DNA from: Colletotrichum lupini
Lineage: Eukaryota; Ascomycota; Sordariomycetes; Glomerellales; Glomerellaceae
DNA length: 64,000 nt
Assembly (NCBI RefSeq): GCF_023278565.1
Contig: NC_064675.1
Span: 248,001 to 312,000 of the forward strand
Direction: 5' to 3'
Shown in pieces: positions 36,177 through 49,157 of this stretch; position 1 is the first letter of the stretch, and every line of letters starts with the position of its first letter. The translations under genes and the position numbers were made by a program. The notes beneath the pieces are model-generated. The model ran no database searches. It saw only the letters and a list, made by a program, of their open reading frames with translations, and had not been told where the DNA came from.

Positions 36177-39100
36177 GCTGCATGTCAGGTGGAAAAACGT
36201 AATGTATCGAGGGGATCTGAGGCTCCACCAGACGAGCGTGTGAGATTATCGGGCTTTGAAGTAAAAAGTTCAAGGCTGAAGACAAACAAAAATCGGAGGA
36301 GGCTCTGCACGGGCTGATGGTTTGGGGCAATAGAACCCGCCCTGTGACAGTGTAGCCTGCGAGTAAGGGATAGGAAGAGAGGGAAAAGCGTAGAGAACGA
36401 GGACAAGCCAGAAAGTGAAGTGCTCAAAAAGATACCATGAACGGATACCGAAGCGTACATCTTTCCCCTCTCGTCGACCGCGACATCGGTTACATTCGGT
36501 GAAGGCCAATCATGTGGTCATTTATGAGCCACCTTCAAACATTGAACAACTCCCATGTGTCCCCTCCCAATGGACTTTCTACCTAGCATAATAGACTTTG
36601 CATTGATCGATTGATCGAACAATGGAAATCATCGACCGAATTCTAGCGCCAGCTGGCATGAGGAATTGGGCTAGGTACGGCAGGGCTGACTTGAGATGCA
36701 CCCTTCCTTGACCAGACGAATCGGAACGCTGAAACTTACCCGTCGGTGTGACAGACCACTTACAGCTGAGGCATTTCGAGAGAAGGCAAGAGGTGTTTTT
36801 CGAGGACTGATTAAATTGGATGTACACGATTCAGAGCACGATAGTCTCCCAGGTTGATTGGTTGGTTGCTTCGGAGAGATTCTGTTTGCTGATGAATCTC
36901 TACTTCTATGGCGCTTAGGCCCTGAGCATTTTGACTTTGTCGGCAAGCGATCTGTTAGAGCAAGTCAGGCGGTGAAGCAAAATCTAGCTTCTGAATAATC
37001 AAGAATACGGTTTCAACATCTATTGCTGAGCTGCTTCAGCGATACCTCAATCCTCGGCTCGTCAATAGACATGTGGCAGTAGGCAGAGACAGACTAATAC
37101 GTGATACTGCTGACAGAAGCAGAGAGGAGGGGGGGCCATATGCACAGAGGCCCAAGCTCCATATCTCGAAATGCTTCAGGGCGCATGCTCCCGTCTCAAG
37201 TGACTTCACGGCATTGGGCGGGTTGAGTCTCCGTGTTGCTGTCCGGTACTTTGGACAAGATGAGATGCCGAGAGAAAGAAGCAGACGAGAATCTGGCAAG
37301 CCTCGCTCTCTGCCGTCTTACAAGCCGGTCCACAAAAGTCTTGAATGCAGAAACTGTACGGTACGACCCTCACGAGCTGCAGGTGAAGAGAACAACAGAC
37401 TATCGATTTCACTAGATCGATGGAGAAAGGTGGCTTTGCACATTCGGGGCTCTGCTGAGGGATTGTGCGGGGGAAGCGAATGAGGCCCTTGAAGTTGCAT
37501 CGTGGGTAATCGTTGGCAGTTCATGGCCGATCTCATGGCAGATCTGATTGGATGCTGACGATGCAACCGATGCAAAGAGTCCTTTCTCAAATGGTTAGCT
37601 TTTCCTGCGCCCTCTTGCTGCATGTCCAGCGAAGACGTAAGAAGAATGGGTTGCCTGCTGGTCAGCTACTTGGATGGCACCGCCGTGACAGGTATGCTTT
37701 GCGTCCGAAAATCTTTGGAGGGATTGAGGGAATGTGGACAGCATCGGAATCAAGCACATTTAGACAACCTCCCGTGATGAAGGGCGGAAAGATGCATGGA
37801 CAAGGCAAGGAGCTCAAGGTTGTACAGTGTCCAAGTCACAAAGTGAGAAAAAGGAACCACGAGATCAGACCAACTTGGGAAAAGGAGTCATAGACGAGAG
37901 TTTGTCGGCGAGCATCACAGCGAAGAGACAAAAAGCGCGGTTCTCACACCGGAAATATCGGCTTCTCGATGTACGAGGGATGCCTTGCATCCAAGGTCCC
38001 GCAGCGACGAGAGCCGTGTTGTTGCCGCAGTGGCATTCGTCAGCAAGTGACTTCTTGTCCCGGGTCTCCGGTGTTTCCAGTTGCCCGCTCTCAAGTCTCG
38101 ACTCTATTCTACACGGGTTGTAATATCGATGGAGATGCAAACGAGCTGGCTGAACTTTGGAGTGGGTTTCGAAACGGACCGTCTTCTACAGACAGCTCTG
38201 ACTCTTACACGAACCCTGTTTCTTACCAATGACATGTTCAAATCCCTTCCAGGACCCTGACGGATGGGCCGAATGGGACAGAGCTTCTAGAAGCCGTTTT
38301 TAGCGTCTTCTCGTGTTCGACTCGATGATACGGATACCGGAGACGCCTTTGGGGCCTTGGGTTCCGGAGTTCCTCTTCCCCCAGGGCCAAGACGAACCGA
38401 CATTTTCAAGAATCGAACCCAAAAAGAAAACCGTTCTTTTGCCCCCCCTGCCCGTATTTCAATCGGTGTTCTCAGAGGGGAGCTGCAAGTGCTGTTCCGT
38501 ATTCTGTGCAGCAGCGAGGATACCCACATCGACTGGAACGCCGGGTATGCAGGACAGCACGAACGAGGCCCTAATAGAGACAAGGACGAAGAAACTTGAG
38601 CGCGCTGCGCTGCTGGTGCTGCTGGAAATAGGATCTCTCGGGGTCCGCCGAGAGGCAAGAAAACCAACTACGACGCTACCGTGGGATACCTGCCAGAGCG
38701 CAACAAACTTGTCACTTGTCAGAGCTCGCTCGTGTGCCCGACGTTTGCCCCGCTGCAACCTGCCGAGCGCTACAGAGTCCCCTTCGCTGTCACTGTGTGT
38801 CGAGTTGAAGCGCGTAGCACCAGGGCCAGGGCCAAGCAAGGTTCTAAATCGAAAGGCTTCTGATCTCCGTCGTGGCCCCTCTCCGCCGTCCTCTTGTTCG
38901 TCGCTATCTGTCTGGATGTCTGCCTTGGCGTCGTCCCCATTGCTTGACGTTTGGTGCTTACAGGAGTAGCTCGCCGACCACAGCATGCCTTTCCCGGGGC
39001 CGCTGGGCATTCTGTGCTCGCCCTGCCTGTGAGGTAGAATTGAATTGTTACTGCTCACGCGGGGCTGCGTTCCTGTTTGAGGCTTGGCGAGGGGCAGCCC

Positions 39101-41971
39101 TCCAAAGTGGCTCTCTGGGAGAGTCCGAAGGGAAGAGCTTAGAGCGTACAGGGCATACAGGATGGAGGGGAGCTGCACGGCGCTTCCTGGACTGCTGCTC
39201 GCCCCTCGATTCATCCAGACGGGTGGCGCAGGCGGCAACAGGGACACCCCAGTAGCCAAGGGTGGCGCGTTCCTTTCTCCCCCGGAGAAACTGCGTATGG
39301 TGACGATGCTGCTGTTCCAAGAGAAAGAGAACTCGGACCACATGGTTGGCGAGGATGGGTGAATCCGAAAGGGTTCAGTTCAGGTACAACGTTACGGATT
39401 GCCGGTACATGTGCTGCTCAGTGTCAATCCAAGGCCAAGCCCTGTCGTTAGCATGACGCCCGTGATGAGTTGAGGTGAAGGGTCGAGGATAGGCATTACA
39501 GCCCTATGGAGAAACAAAATCTCTCCAAAACACGCCGGGGCTATTTCAGGGTGATTGTTTACGAAACTTTTCATGTTCAATCAGCTCGGCGATATCATGG
39601 TCGCTCTGAAGATTGGTAGACGCTATTTCCGGCAGTTGAAAGGGCGTAATGCAAGATTACCCTGGCAGCTAGGGTTGGCAAACAAATGCCGCGACTGAGT
39701 CTCAAGTTCATTGATGAGCTTGTGAACAGTGAGGAACAGAGAGATTTGAGGAAGGGATGAATCATGAATGATAGCTTCACAAGATCGAGTCCGGTGGTTG
39801 CCTACCTTACCACCACACCCACGATCTACGGGGGTCTCTGCAATGTATCTTCTCGGCAGAGTGAAGGTAGAGAGGTACATGCAAGAGATATCCAGGCTCT
39901 CACAGAGACATATACATCGCAAGAGACACCACCCTGACTCCGGATGTCACTGCCCTGAGAGACACATAAGCAGTCTGATACAGCAAGAGTGACCTCTGAC
40001 CACTTACCAGTTACAATACATACCTACCACAGTAAGTAGGCCACTGACCCAAAGGAAAGGGCTGGAGAGAAAGGGTCTTCTGCTCCGGCCGTGCAGCTAG
40101 TCCCAGGCGGGCAGCAGATGGTGCAGATCCAACCGTCAGTCCGTCACTGACCCCCTGCCACTGACGGCCCCCCTGTCTCGTCTTCTGCGTGCCCCCGGAC
40201 GGTATGATTTCATGGATCTGGAGCGAATACGTCACTGCAGGAAGATGGAGCGTGGAGCAGGAGCGTGGAGCTTGCTTCTGCTTGTCGCGTTGCCAGTTTG
40301 CTGCGCGCTCCTCGTCTGCGTATGGCACCTCCCACATCCCACCAGCCAACCACCACCGACAGCAAGCAGCAAGCACCACATCACAAGCTCATCTCAGCCC
40401 CTCCCTCTCTTTCTTTCTGCTACCTACTTTGTAGTTGCCAGCAGCAGCACCAGGGAAAGAGTACTTGCCGGCTTCGGTCTGCCTCGACATCCAGCTGATG
40501 CCTGGTGTGCCTCTTTGATCCCCCTTCTGCCGATGCAAGTCAGAAGTCACTCTATTTTCTCTGTCTCTGCAGTATTAGCTCTCGAGTGAGTTGAGTCATC
40601 CGCGCAACTTTGCTCTGGCCTTCTGCGCTTGATAATCGACGAGAACCTCTACATCATCACTCGCGTCTCCCTCAGCCAGCTGGCAAGTCCAGCACTTTGC
40701 TCAAACCCTCGGGCCTCTACTCCCTCTACACCATCGTTTACAAGACGGGATCGACCTATTGGGCACGGCGCAGATCCGCTGCCTTAACGGATACCGGTAC
40801 ACGCGAACCCATCACCAATCAAGTCTGCCCCCCTCCACCTTCTTTACTACTATGTGCTGTGTAATGAAGAAGGGCACTCGTCAAAGCTGTGCTCCCCCTC
40901 CATCCCACGGTACATCCCAAAGTCGACTGTTTCTCCCAAGCGACGCGGGGCCGAGCTGGAGTCGCCCTCGGGTTGCGACCACATGATTAGCTGCCACACC
41001 CAAGGCCATGGACTCAAGTAGAGTACACCGGTGAGGTACAACCTGACCCCCCCTGTCTGCGTTTCCCTTGCCTTTTCTTCCCTCTCCCAAAAAGGCACAA
41101 GTGACAGTTGAAGTCATTGTCAGCCATCCGGTTTACTGTACGTACGAGTACGTTCCATGACAATATCGCCATGAGGCCCCGTTTCGGGTCACCACCACCT
41201 ACCTCCTTTGCTCCTCGCTTGGTTTTCTGCTGGCCTCGCCTGGATACACCTTGACAAGCACACAAGCAAGGCCTTGGTTCATGATTTACCCGCCTGTCTA
41301 TCTGTATCCGTAGTGTACCTCATCGCCTCTCTATCTCTTCTCCTAACTCTGTACGGTATACCTGATACTGATACTCAGAGGGCTGAGTAACTCTACTTCC
41401 TGCCGACTCTTGGACTCCAGCTTTTCGGTGAAGCAGATCAGGACAGGATTTGGGGAAGTTGTTATTCTCGGACCTCACGTTGCACATCACAAATCAACAC
41501 TCTCTCGCCCTTTCTCACTTCTCTTCCTCTTGAGACAGACCCCTTCTTCTCTTCATATCTTCCCCTGCGGACCAACCTTTCCCTTTTCAACCCTCATCCT
41601 CCGTCCGTCACCCACGTTCTCGTTCCCGGGACCCCTGCTACATCTAGAACCTCGCAGCCTCTCCTCTGATGCCACATCTTTATTGCTGTGCCTGACTTGC
41701 ATCACTTTTCCCTGGTCTTAACCCGCCCTCCCTATTGCGTATGGCTGTCGATCACACCCGACACAGCGTCCCAATACATCTATCGCCTACCCGCAAGAGC
41801 GCACTATCTTAGACGGACGTTGATTCCTCCCGTCTCTCTCCCTCTCCATCGCATCGACACCAACAACCACCAAGAAAAAATCACACCCGCACAATAGTTA
41901 CTGCTCGTCGACCGAGCAGGAAACCTCACCAATCCTGACCACAACCATAACGACCCCATCACTCTCTCGTG
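36177..41971. other. Gene-poor interval between utp8 and the Arg/Asp-tail gene
   Basis: 5.8 kb with only one doubtful ORF (38459-39343, minus; listed separately). GATACGGATACCGG-like words occur at 36451 and 38327, and TGTATCCGTAG near 41306. From about 40.0 kb the sequence becomes C/T-rich on the plus strand, consistent with a long promoter and 5' UTR of the gene at 41972. Confidence 0.4.
38459..39343 (-). CDS. Doubtful long ORF, hypothetical
   Basis: A 294-codon frame from an ATG (MWSEFSFSWNSS...) to a stop, the longest frame in this interval. The centre has an acidic, coding-like stretch (DDAKADIQTDSDEQEDGG). No family is recognised. A 218-codon frame on the opposite strand overlaps it (38313-38969), as expected when stops are scarce in GC-rich DNA. 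A GTAAGC at the start of the acidic block could be a donor. It may be a real lineage-specific gene or a random frame. Confidence 0.25.
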   Translation of the reverse strand: MWSEFSFSWNSSIVTIRSFSGGERNAPPLATGVSLLPPAPPVWMNRGASSSPGSAVQLPSILYALYALSSSLRTLPESHFGGLPLAKPQTGTQPRVSSNNSILPHRQGEHRMPSGPGKGMLWSASYSCKHQTSSNGDDAKADIQTDSDEQEDGGEGPRRRSEAFRFRTLLGPGPGATRFNSTHSDSEGDSVALGRLQRGKRRAHERALTSDKFVALWQVSHGSVVVGFLASRRTPRDPISSSTSSAARSSFFVLVSIRASFVLSCIPGVPVDVGILAAAQNTEQHLQLPSENTD

Positions 41972-44081
41972 ATGAGTAACGGCAACTCACCCCCCAGTCT
42001 CAGAGCTGTTGATGCCTTTGCGCGCGCCTTATACCGTCGCGCCAAGGCATCGGGACCAGATTTCGACGACGTTGCCAACGTCGTCCGTCGCCTGCACACG
42101 GTCCTCAAGCACCTCAAGGTCGAGTCCGAAGACCAAGATTCTCTCCTCAACTCAGATGCCTCATCCGTTTATAACCGCCAGCTTGCTCCCCTTGTTGAGG
42201 ACTGCGACTTTGCCCTCAAGCAGCTCGAAACCATGATCGAAAAATATGGCGAGAGTACACAGCTTGAAGAGCGCGAGCGTGACATGTTGGCCATGGTTCG
42301 CACGAAACTTGCCAACCAAGAAACCGCCATCGATATGTTTCTCGACACAGTACAGCTGCACAACCCCAGCAAAGCCCAACGCGTAGTGGACGAACAAGGC
42401 GGAAACTTGGACAACATCAAGGACAAGGTGGATGCCATTGCAGCAAGGTTATTTGCTCGGAGAGACAGCGGTATTGGCGATGACGAAGAAGACCTTTGGC
42501 AACAGTTCCGGGCCGAGCTGGAGAAGGAGGGCTTCTCAAAGGAAGTGTTGCGCAAGAACAAGGTATGATGATCTTGAACACCGAGACGGGAACAAAGCTG
42601 TTGCTAACTCACCTGAATAGGAGGTTCTGCGTGCCTATATTCGCGAACTGGAACATTCAACTGGAAATGATGCCACGGCACCACCCTCGGTTCGCGGTCT
42701 CCTCGCCCAGGAGCGCGCATACCCCCATCCAGCCATGGCGGTTACACCTGCATCCTACCAGGGCCGCGACAATTATGGTCCTGGAGAGACGTACGGTTCA
42801 TATGACGACAAGTATGCTCCGGCTGTAAGGGGTGACCGCCGTATGGCTGAGCAGCGCTCCGCTCCCAACATGCCAAACGAGCTCAGTACTCTTTCCACTT
42901 ATGGACGGGAACATGGCGCGGACGATAAGCACAACGACTCTCTCGCCCTCATCTCAACTCGCGATCTCATGGCTTTGGATACCATCAACCACGGCATGGA
43001 TAACCTTCGCCTCACTGCCGCTCAAAATTACAGTACTTCCCCTTCATCTACTTCACCGGCAAACCGCTATTTACCACCAGATGTTGCAGCTGCCCGCGCT
43101 GCAGCAGACTTCTCCTCCTCGCCCTCCAACCTAGGCGTATCACCACGCTTCGTACCTCCAATCCCTTATCCCAACAGCCACGGTGGCCCTCCTTCCGCAT
43201 ATGGTGCATCCCCACGTACGTCCCAAAGCCGTCTTGCACCGGATCGCTACGGCATGGATATTCCTCTGGAAGCCAAGTGGACGCGCATTCGCCGTGCCCT
43301 CATCTCCCCCGAGATCCTTGAGCGTGCTGGCGTCCGCTATGAGGCTCGCCCAGATTACGTCGCAGTCCTCGGTGTCCTCAGCCGTGAAGAGATCACCAAC
43401 TACGCTCGCCTCTCTGCCGAGGCCCGCGCTGCACGCTCTTCAAGACGTCACAACGGCGGCCCCCCGCCAGCAGGTGGTGCAACGCAAGGCTCACCTCGCC
43501 GGCGCGGTGATTCACATACCTCATCATCAGAGGAACCCCTGTGGGACTCGTCCGACAACTCGTCAGAAGCCAGCTACCCCGACGAGGAGAAAGGAAACAA
43601 GACATACTACATTGTTCCCCCTCCCTCAGACAAGGAAAAGGGCACGTCACCCGCCGCAACCGTTCAGCCAAAGCCCATCCTCAAGAACAAGAACGAGAAC
43701 CACGTCCGCTTCGACCCACAACCTCATGAGCTCGACCCCCACGCCTCGTCTCCCCGCTCCCATCGCGACGACCGCGATCGGAGGAGAAGGCCCTCGCGCC
43801 GCGAGCCCAGGGACTACGAGAGCAGGGACCGTGACGGCCACTACAGAGATCGCGAGCGGGAACGTGACCGAGACCGCGGTGATCGTGAGAGGGACCGCGA
43901 CGGCCACAGAGACCGCCACCGTGACCGGGACCATTATCCCAGCCGTCACCATCGCGAGCGATCTGACCGCGACAGGCGAGACAAGAAGAAGGCCTGGGGC
44001 GAGACGCTGGGTGCCGTGGGCATCGGTGGTGCCGCGGCCAGTCTGCTCAGCGTCCTCACTGAGGCAGCTTCTGTGTTGTGA
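41972..44081 (+). CDS. Conserved fungal protein with helical N-terminus, central Glu/Arg domain and Arg/Asp-repeat tail
   Basis: Two exons, 41972-42562 and 42621-44081, with a 58-nt intron (GTATGA...GAATAG); product 683 aa. The first 200 residues are helical and charged (AVDAFARALYRRAKASGPDFDDVANVVRRL, ELEKEGFSKEVLRKNK) and resemble N-terminal modules of fungal signalling proteins. Around residue 430 there is a compact conserved-looking block (IPLEAKWTRIRRALISPEIL, ERAGVRYEARPDYVAVLG); from memory this resembles the fungal DUF8035 family, unverified. An acidic/Ser segment (TSSSEEPLWDSSDNSSEASYPDEEKG) is followed by a long RDRERERD-type repeat and a small hydrophobic Gly/Ala-rich end (LGAVGIGGAAASLLSVL). 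The function is unknown; the RD repeat recalls RNA-associated proteins. It is convergent with dpb11. Confidence 0.72.
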
Positions 44082-44841
44082 TCCTCCAACACAACTACCT
44101 ACCTGTCTATTACACCTACATACCGTCTTTTCTAGTCTTTTAGTTGTACGATGGCTAGTTGATTGGAGACTTGGACCCCCGGTATCAAACAACGTACCGT
44201 TCTTAGGAGCTGGCGCCCTTGTTTTCCTTTCTACATATTCTTCTAGCGTTTACCATTGGGGCTGTGCCCAATACACATTTTGATCCGACGAGAACAGCAA
44301 TTAGGAATACAGGACATTTAGGGAGATGGGAAAGGAAATCTTTTGCAATCATAAAAAACTCCGAACAACAGACTTGTACCTTTCTTTCCTTTTGTCCAAA
44401 CTTGTTTCCAAGTTGAACAGCAAACTCATGATACCTGTATTAAGAAAGGGGGAGAAACAAGTAGGGGCGGATGGAGAGTTGTACGAGAGCGCATGGGAGA
44501 AGCCCTTATGAGTTTGTAGATGTACACTATACCTTCACGAAATGAGAGATACCCCCAAAGATTGATGCTTCTATGATCTCGTTTCCTCTCAAAAATTCAT
44601 AATTTCCTATGCCTACTCCGTAAACCCTGTCTTGGCGTCATCAATTCCATGTTCCTTTGTTATCATGCTATGCAATGCTATAACCCCTTCCCCACTCATC
44701 CTCTTCACGCACGCTTCTCGCAAACGTGCGAGCCGTTCCCCCTTGTCCTCTCATGATGATATAATCCAAACGAGATCCGCAAAAGTAACTCGATTGTTTC
44801 AAGCAAATACCGATGGTCAAGTAACCCGGCACAGTTTCTTT
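44082..44841. other. Convergent 3' intergenic region
   Basis: Spacer between two convergent stop codons (44081 and 44842), AT-richer than the flanks and presumably holding both 3' UTRs. One CTACTCCGTA word lies near 44612. No gene seen. Confidence 0.5.
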
Positions 44842-47607
44842 CTACTTGCGTCTGAGTTGCCTGGTATTGGGCCTTGCCTCGTCACTAAAGTCAAATCCTC
44901 CAATGGTAGAAATCTTCTTCCTGGCAGGCTGACTGACGACGGGAGGAGACGGAGCCACCGCTTTGCCGGCACCCTCGCTGCCAACGCTGGCAATTTTGCT
45001 CATCATCTTGGCCCGATGCTGCTGGGCGCCGGGATCCTGGTACTGTATTTGCGTCGATGGTGGTTCCGGCTCCTTCTCCTGCTGAGGCTTCTCCTCCGCG
45101 GTCCGGCCCATCGAGTCCATGCGCGACTCGGCGCTTCCGCTAGATGCTGCCGACGCGTTGCTGATAGCACGCCCAAATATTCGTTTGGCACGTCTTGTCG
45201 GTTGCTGCAACGGGCCTGAGCCTTCCACATCGTGGGCATTCTCGCTGCTGGGTTTCGACTCGATCAGAGATGCGAGCTTGGAAGTTAGGTCTTCTTTCTC
45301 CGCATTCTTCATTGCGTCCCGTTGACGTTTGCGCTCCGCCTCCGTTTCCTCTTCGTCGCAATCTATTGGTTTCGTCTTGACTTGGTTTTGCTCGCTGGCT
45401 GCATCGGTAACAGCCTCGGGCTCGACGGGAGCTTGCGCTTCAGCTAGAGAAATAGGGGTCGCATCCAGGCTGTCGGCTACGCTCGTGGTTCTGGCCAGTC
45501 CCACAGGTTGCCTCACTGGCTGCTCCGCCTTCAAGTCGCTGGGCGTTGCGTCTGTCAATGACGGTAGCACTGTCCCAGCACCAAAACTGTCTGCCTGGTG
45601 CGTCTTGGCTGTCTGGAACTGAAGGGAGGCGGTCGACTCAGCCTTTGCAATCGTTGTCTCGCGATGCGCAAAGGCTGCCGACGAAGTCTCTCTCACGGCT
45701 GGAACCTTCGCAGTTAATGTAGCAGGTTTCTGCCGACCTTCATCGTCTAGGAAGGCTGTTGTGTCGATTCCACCCACGACTGTAGAGTGCCTTGCCGCTG
45801 GCTTTCTCGAAGCTTGAGGCACAGGCTCAGACCTTGTCCTTTGGAAAGCCTGCTTCATATCCTCCCTAGTTGTCTCCTTGGGCTTTGGCTTGGGCTGGAG
45901 ACTAGAAGGCTGGCCCAGTTCAGGAAACATGAACTCCTTGATTGGCACATTGAAGCCTGTTGTCATGCACTCCCAAAGCCACTCCGAGCTGACAGCCGGG
46001 ATGTTATTGTCGAGGGCCAATTTCAGCTTCTCCTTCCTCGTTTCCGCGAGCGCCCTACACACCAGCACCGAGGTTGTGTCGTTGAGCCGTGATGCGAACC
46101 GAGCACCAATCTGTGTGATTGCCTTTTCCACATGCAGCAGGTCGATTCCACTAAACCCCGCCGTGCAGATGGAGATATCCTTGAAGCCGTGAATTGGGAA
46201 TACTGGTAGCGGGCGACCTAGAATATGGTTGTCTGGGTCGCGAAAAGCTTTGTTATGCAGGCATCGCTCGATGAAGAACTCGGTCACTATTTGGATCTTG
46301 TCGATGTGCTCAGGCGGAACCCGAAGGTGCGTTGTCGGCTGGGATTCTTGTGGGACAATAAGAAGCCTGCGGGTCGATCTCGCTTCATAGCCTTTGGTGC
46401 AAAGTTCTTGGAAGGAGTCGCAAACTTGTCCCCCCAGGGAAACTATGGTGTCTGCGAGAATTTTGGATTTCCATGGCTCAAACCCAGACATGAAGAAAGA
46501 GCATGCAGAGAATATACCTGCGTCAGGAGCAGGCTGGACCATTCGATCGTGGACGCCAGAGTCTTGAACTTCAATCCTGTCCGCCGTATCACCAAGCCCG
46601 GCGGACTCGGCGGAAGGCTTGTTACCGAGGATATCTCCCCAAAGCATGTCTCGCTGGCTGCCGAGCTTCATGCTGGCCGTTTTCCTGAGCTTTCTCTGCC
46701 CAATCTCGCCCGCGCCTGATCTCGATCTTTTCCCTGCGGACGCCTTCCTTGGTGTTACTCTGTTCCAGGCGCCCTGGCCTTGCTCCTCGGCCGGCAGGAC
46801 GGGATCGAAACACTGCTCGTCGAGGATCAGGCCGCGTTCGATGCTCTGCTCGAGCCAGGCCAGCGATACTGTGCGGATATTCCATGCTCTGGCGGCCTTA
46901 TACTTCTTTCCTTCCGGTTTTCGGACGATCAAGTGAGAGACTCGTTTTGTTAGATCGCCCGTATATGCGCCGCCGTTGGAAGTGATTTTCTCGATGATGC
47001 TGTTGCGTTGATCGGCTATGAAAGGTCAGGTTGAGAATGGAAAGAACGCCAGTCAACTTTGCTTACGATCGTCGAAGCCAGTCATACAAAGCAACAGACT
47101 CCCGCGCTTAGCTTCAGTAGAATCGGCTGCATCGACCACATGGCCGCACGTCTCCAGCGGCTTGAGCTGCCACTCTCGTTCGAGAGCGGCAAAGTCAATA
47201 TCGGCATCCTTCATCCATAGATCTCCTACTGTATCGATCCATTTGGCATCCATGACCTTGATATCGGTTCGTTCTTTGGCGACATGTCGGTATTTGGGTG
47301 TGTCGTAGTCTCCTACGACAAGATGTGTCACGTCGGGAGTTAGATCGTACTTGTGGATGCCTCCGAGTTCTTCAGTCTTTGTTGCTATTTGTGTCTATAT
47401 GAAGGTGAGAAGATGGTTCATGGCGAGGTTATGGGAAGCAGCATGGAGGTCGGATCAGGGTAGACAGAGGGGCGAATGAATGTGTGCATCACCACAACTT
47501 ACTCGCTGGTCTGGCGGGATGCTTGTGCAGCACACAACCACGCCCTTGAAGGGATGCGCAGGGTCGATGGCCGGCTCGCTCGAGTCCCGACTGCGAGGGG
47601 AGTCCAT
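44842..47607 (-). CDS. dpb11: Dpb11/Rad4(Cut5)/TopBP1-type multi-BRCT protein
   Basis: Replication-initiation and checkpoint scaffold: its BRCT pairs bind CDK-phosphorylated Sld3- and Sld2-like proteins and phosphorylated 9-1-1, and its tail activates the ATR/Mec1 kinase. Three exons, 47607-47503, 47394-47067 and 47015-44842, with introns of 108 and 51 nt; product 868 aa. Four BRCT repeats are visible: first about 18-112 (FKGVVVCCTSIPPDQR, then THLVVGDYDTPKY and DAKWIDTVGDLW), second about 138-220 (LLLCMTGFDDPDQR, SHLIVRKPEGKKYKAA, WLEQSIERG), third about 313-400 (FSACSFFMSGFEPWKS) and fourth about 422-505 (DISICTAGFSGIDL, VSSEWLWECM). The splice joins rebuild the second BRCT motif exactly. 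The C-terminal 360 residues are disordered. It is divergent from dcn1 with an MCB-like box 154 nt upstream of the ATG. Confidence 0.9.
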
Positions 47608-47760
47608 CCTATGGCATGTCGGTAGCTATGTGGTCCTCGAGGCAGCATTCAAGACTGACTATCCTGTCGACGGTTGGGTGTTCTCAAAGAAGGTGGTCTT
47701 TATCGCTGTGGTGTAAGGTACGGTACCTCATGCAACAGCGGGACGGCGCGTCGAGAAAAA

Positions 47761-47770
47761 AGTCGCGTCT
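47761..47770. promoter_or_regulatory. MCB-like box upstream of dpb11
   Basis: AGTCGCGTCT, identical to 33021-33030 in the elg1/utp8 promoter, 154 nt upstream of the dpb11 ATG; GGCGCGTCG lies just before it (47745). Inferred MBF-type site. Confidence 0.4.
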
Positions 47771-48640
47771 GCTGCCTGCCCAATCAATTAAAACAGTTGC
47801 CAAGCGCAACAAGTGCCATTGGTAGACGTCATTCGTGGTGGGGCTTATCATGGTGTGTTCACACTGTGTACTTGGACGATGAAGGCCGTGAAGAGGTTGC
47901 TTTTCTGGGGAAGAACACAGTGCAATTATCAGACCAGCAAAATGCCTTAGACAACGAGACGAGTCTCAGGCTTGAACTCTCACCCCAGCTTCCTCACCTA
48001 ACCTCACTCAAATGGAAGTGCGTTTAATCATTGATTTGCGAGAATGTTCGACCGGAAGCTTTTTATTGATTGGCTCAGTCAATATAACTTTATTTTGTAG
48101 GGCACATATCAATCGATCTTGCCCCTCAAGAATAGCTGTTTTAGTCTTAGTCTTAGTGTTGGTCTTGGCTCATCATCGTGATCCTCATGACATGAAATGA
48201 AGCCTTGTATGTTTATGAAAAAGATAGCCTCGAGCTGTTTCATTGGGAAGCAGGAAGTAAGTAGGCCTTTATCAGTCTCATTCAAAGAGACAATATTGAA
48301 TTCTGGTGTCTATGTCGTCGGATATGAGAGGAGTTGCCGAATGATATCGTCTACCTTACACGCATGAGATCTGAAGGGAGAGCCTTCGTACCTTATAGTG
48401 ATAAGTTCAAACGAGGATAGAGGTGATTGACAGAGCAACTGGGAATGATTAGCAGAAGAAGGTCTGAGAGTCTTTGCAGTGAGTTTAACGAGGCCAGTGA
48501 GTATGAGATGCACGCATAGAAACGCGGGAGAATGTTCCTTCCAAGATGAGGCCCAATGAGGAAGGCGGGGTCAAAGATGCGGGCTCTTGCGGTCGGAAGG
48601 TCCCACTTCCCGCCGTCCACGGTCCGCCATTGCACCAAAA

Positions 48641-48651
48641 GTACGGAGTAC
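48641..48651. repeat. Copy of the recurring palindromic word GTACGGAGTAC
   Basis: An 11-mer identical to the copy at 20683-20693; it belongs to the short-word family found throughout the non-coding DNA of this window. Confidence 0.6.
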
Positions 48652-49067
48652 AGCACCTCAAGGCAGGTCATTTTGGAGTGAGGTGATCACTGAGGAGCGA
48701 GAGCCTTACCGCCCAAAAATCACAGACTGCCCCGCCATAGGCAGGAAGACCTTCAGCAACCAAACTGGAAGGCATCGCTCGTTGGCTCTTACCCCACCAT
48801 CTCGGCTTCAGCCTTGCTTGCTCCCACCCCTCCGAAGCTCTTTTCCACCACCTTACTCTCCTCCCTTCCCAACTGACCACACCACTGCAATAACGACCTT
48901 CAATCTCACGCACCCCGTCACGTCTGACCTGCACGAACTTCGCCTCGTCTCCTCAAAAAGCGGCTGACACTCGACCTCTTCCTCTCTACCACGAAGCGTA
49001 CTGCCCTCTTGCCGACACCCTCAGTCGTCGCATCGTCACCGACTCTTGAAAGCGGTCGAATTGCGTC

Positions 49068-49075
49068 ACGCGACT
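49068..49075. promoter_or_regulatory. MCB-like box upstream of dcn1
   Basis: ACGCGACT, the reverse complement of AGTCGCGT, about 85 nt upstream of the dcn1 ATG. It could serve either divergent gene; inferred. Confidence 0.35.
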
Positions 49076-49157
49076 CGCTCAACCCACATCCGAACCAGGA
49101 AGATAGTTTTGGGCAATACGGCCACACACAGACGGAGGTAGAGCTGCTGCGAGCACA

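Larger units (their letters stand above)
47608..49157. promoter_or_regulatory. Divergent promoter region between dpb11 and dcn1
   Basis: 1.55 kb without a gene. It contains MCB-like AGTCGCGTCT (47761-47770) near dpb11, CACGCGACTC (49067-49076) near dcn1, and the palindromic GTACGGAGTAC (48641-48651) in between. Confidence 0.5.

Noticed and set aside
38313..38969. 218-codon plus-strand ORF
   Set aside because: It overlaps a longer minus-strand frame that looks more coding. Its composition (runs of Pro, Ser, Arg, Cys) is typical of a shadow frame in GC-rich DNA.
43183..44283. 366-codon frame on the plus strand, out of phase with the gene at 41972
   Set aside because: It is Thr/Pro/Arg-rich and lies fully within exon 2 of a better-supported gene in another frame, so it is a shadow of the repetitive RD coding sequence.
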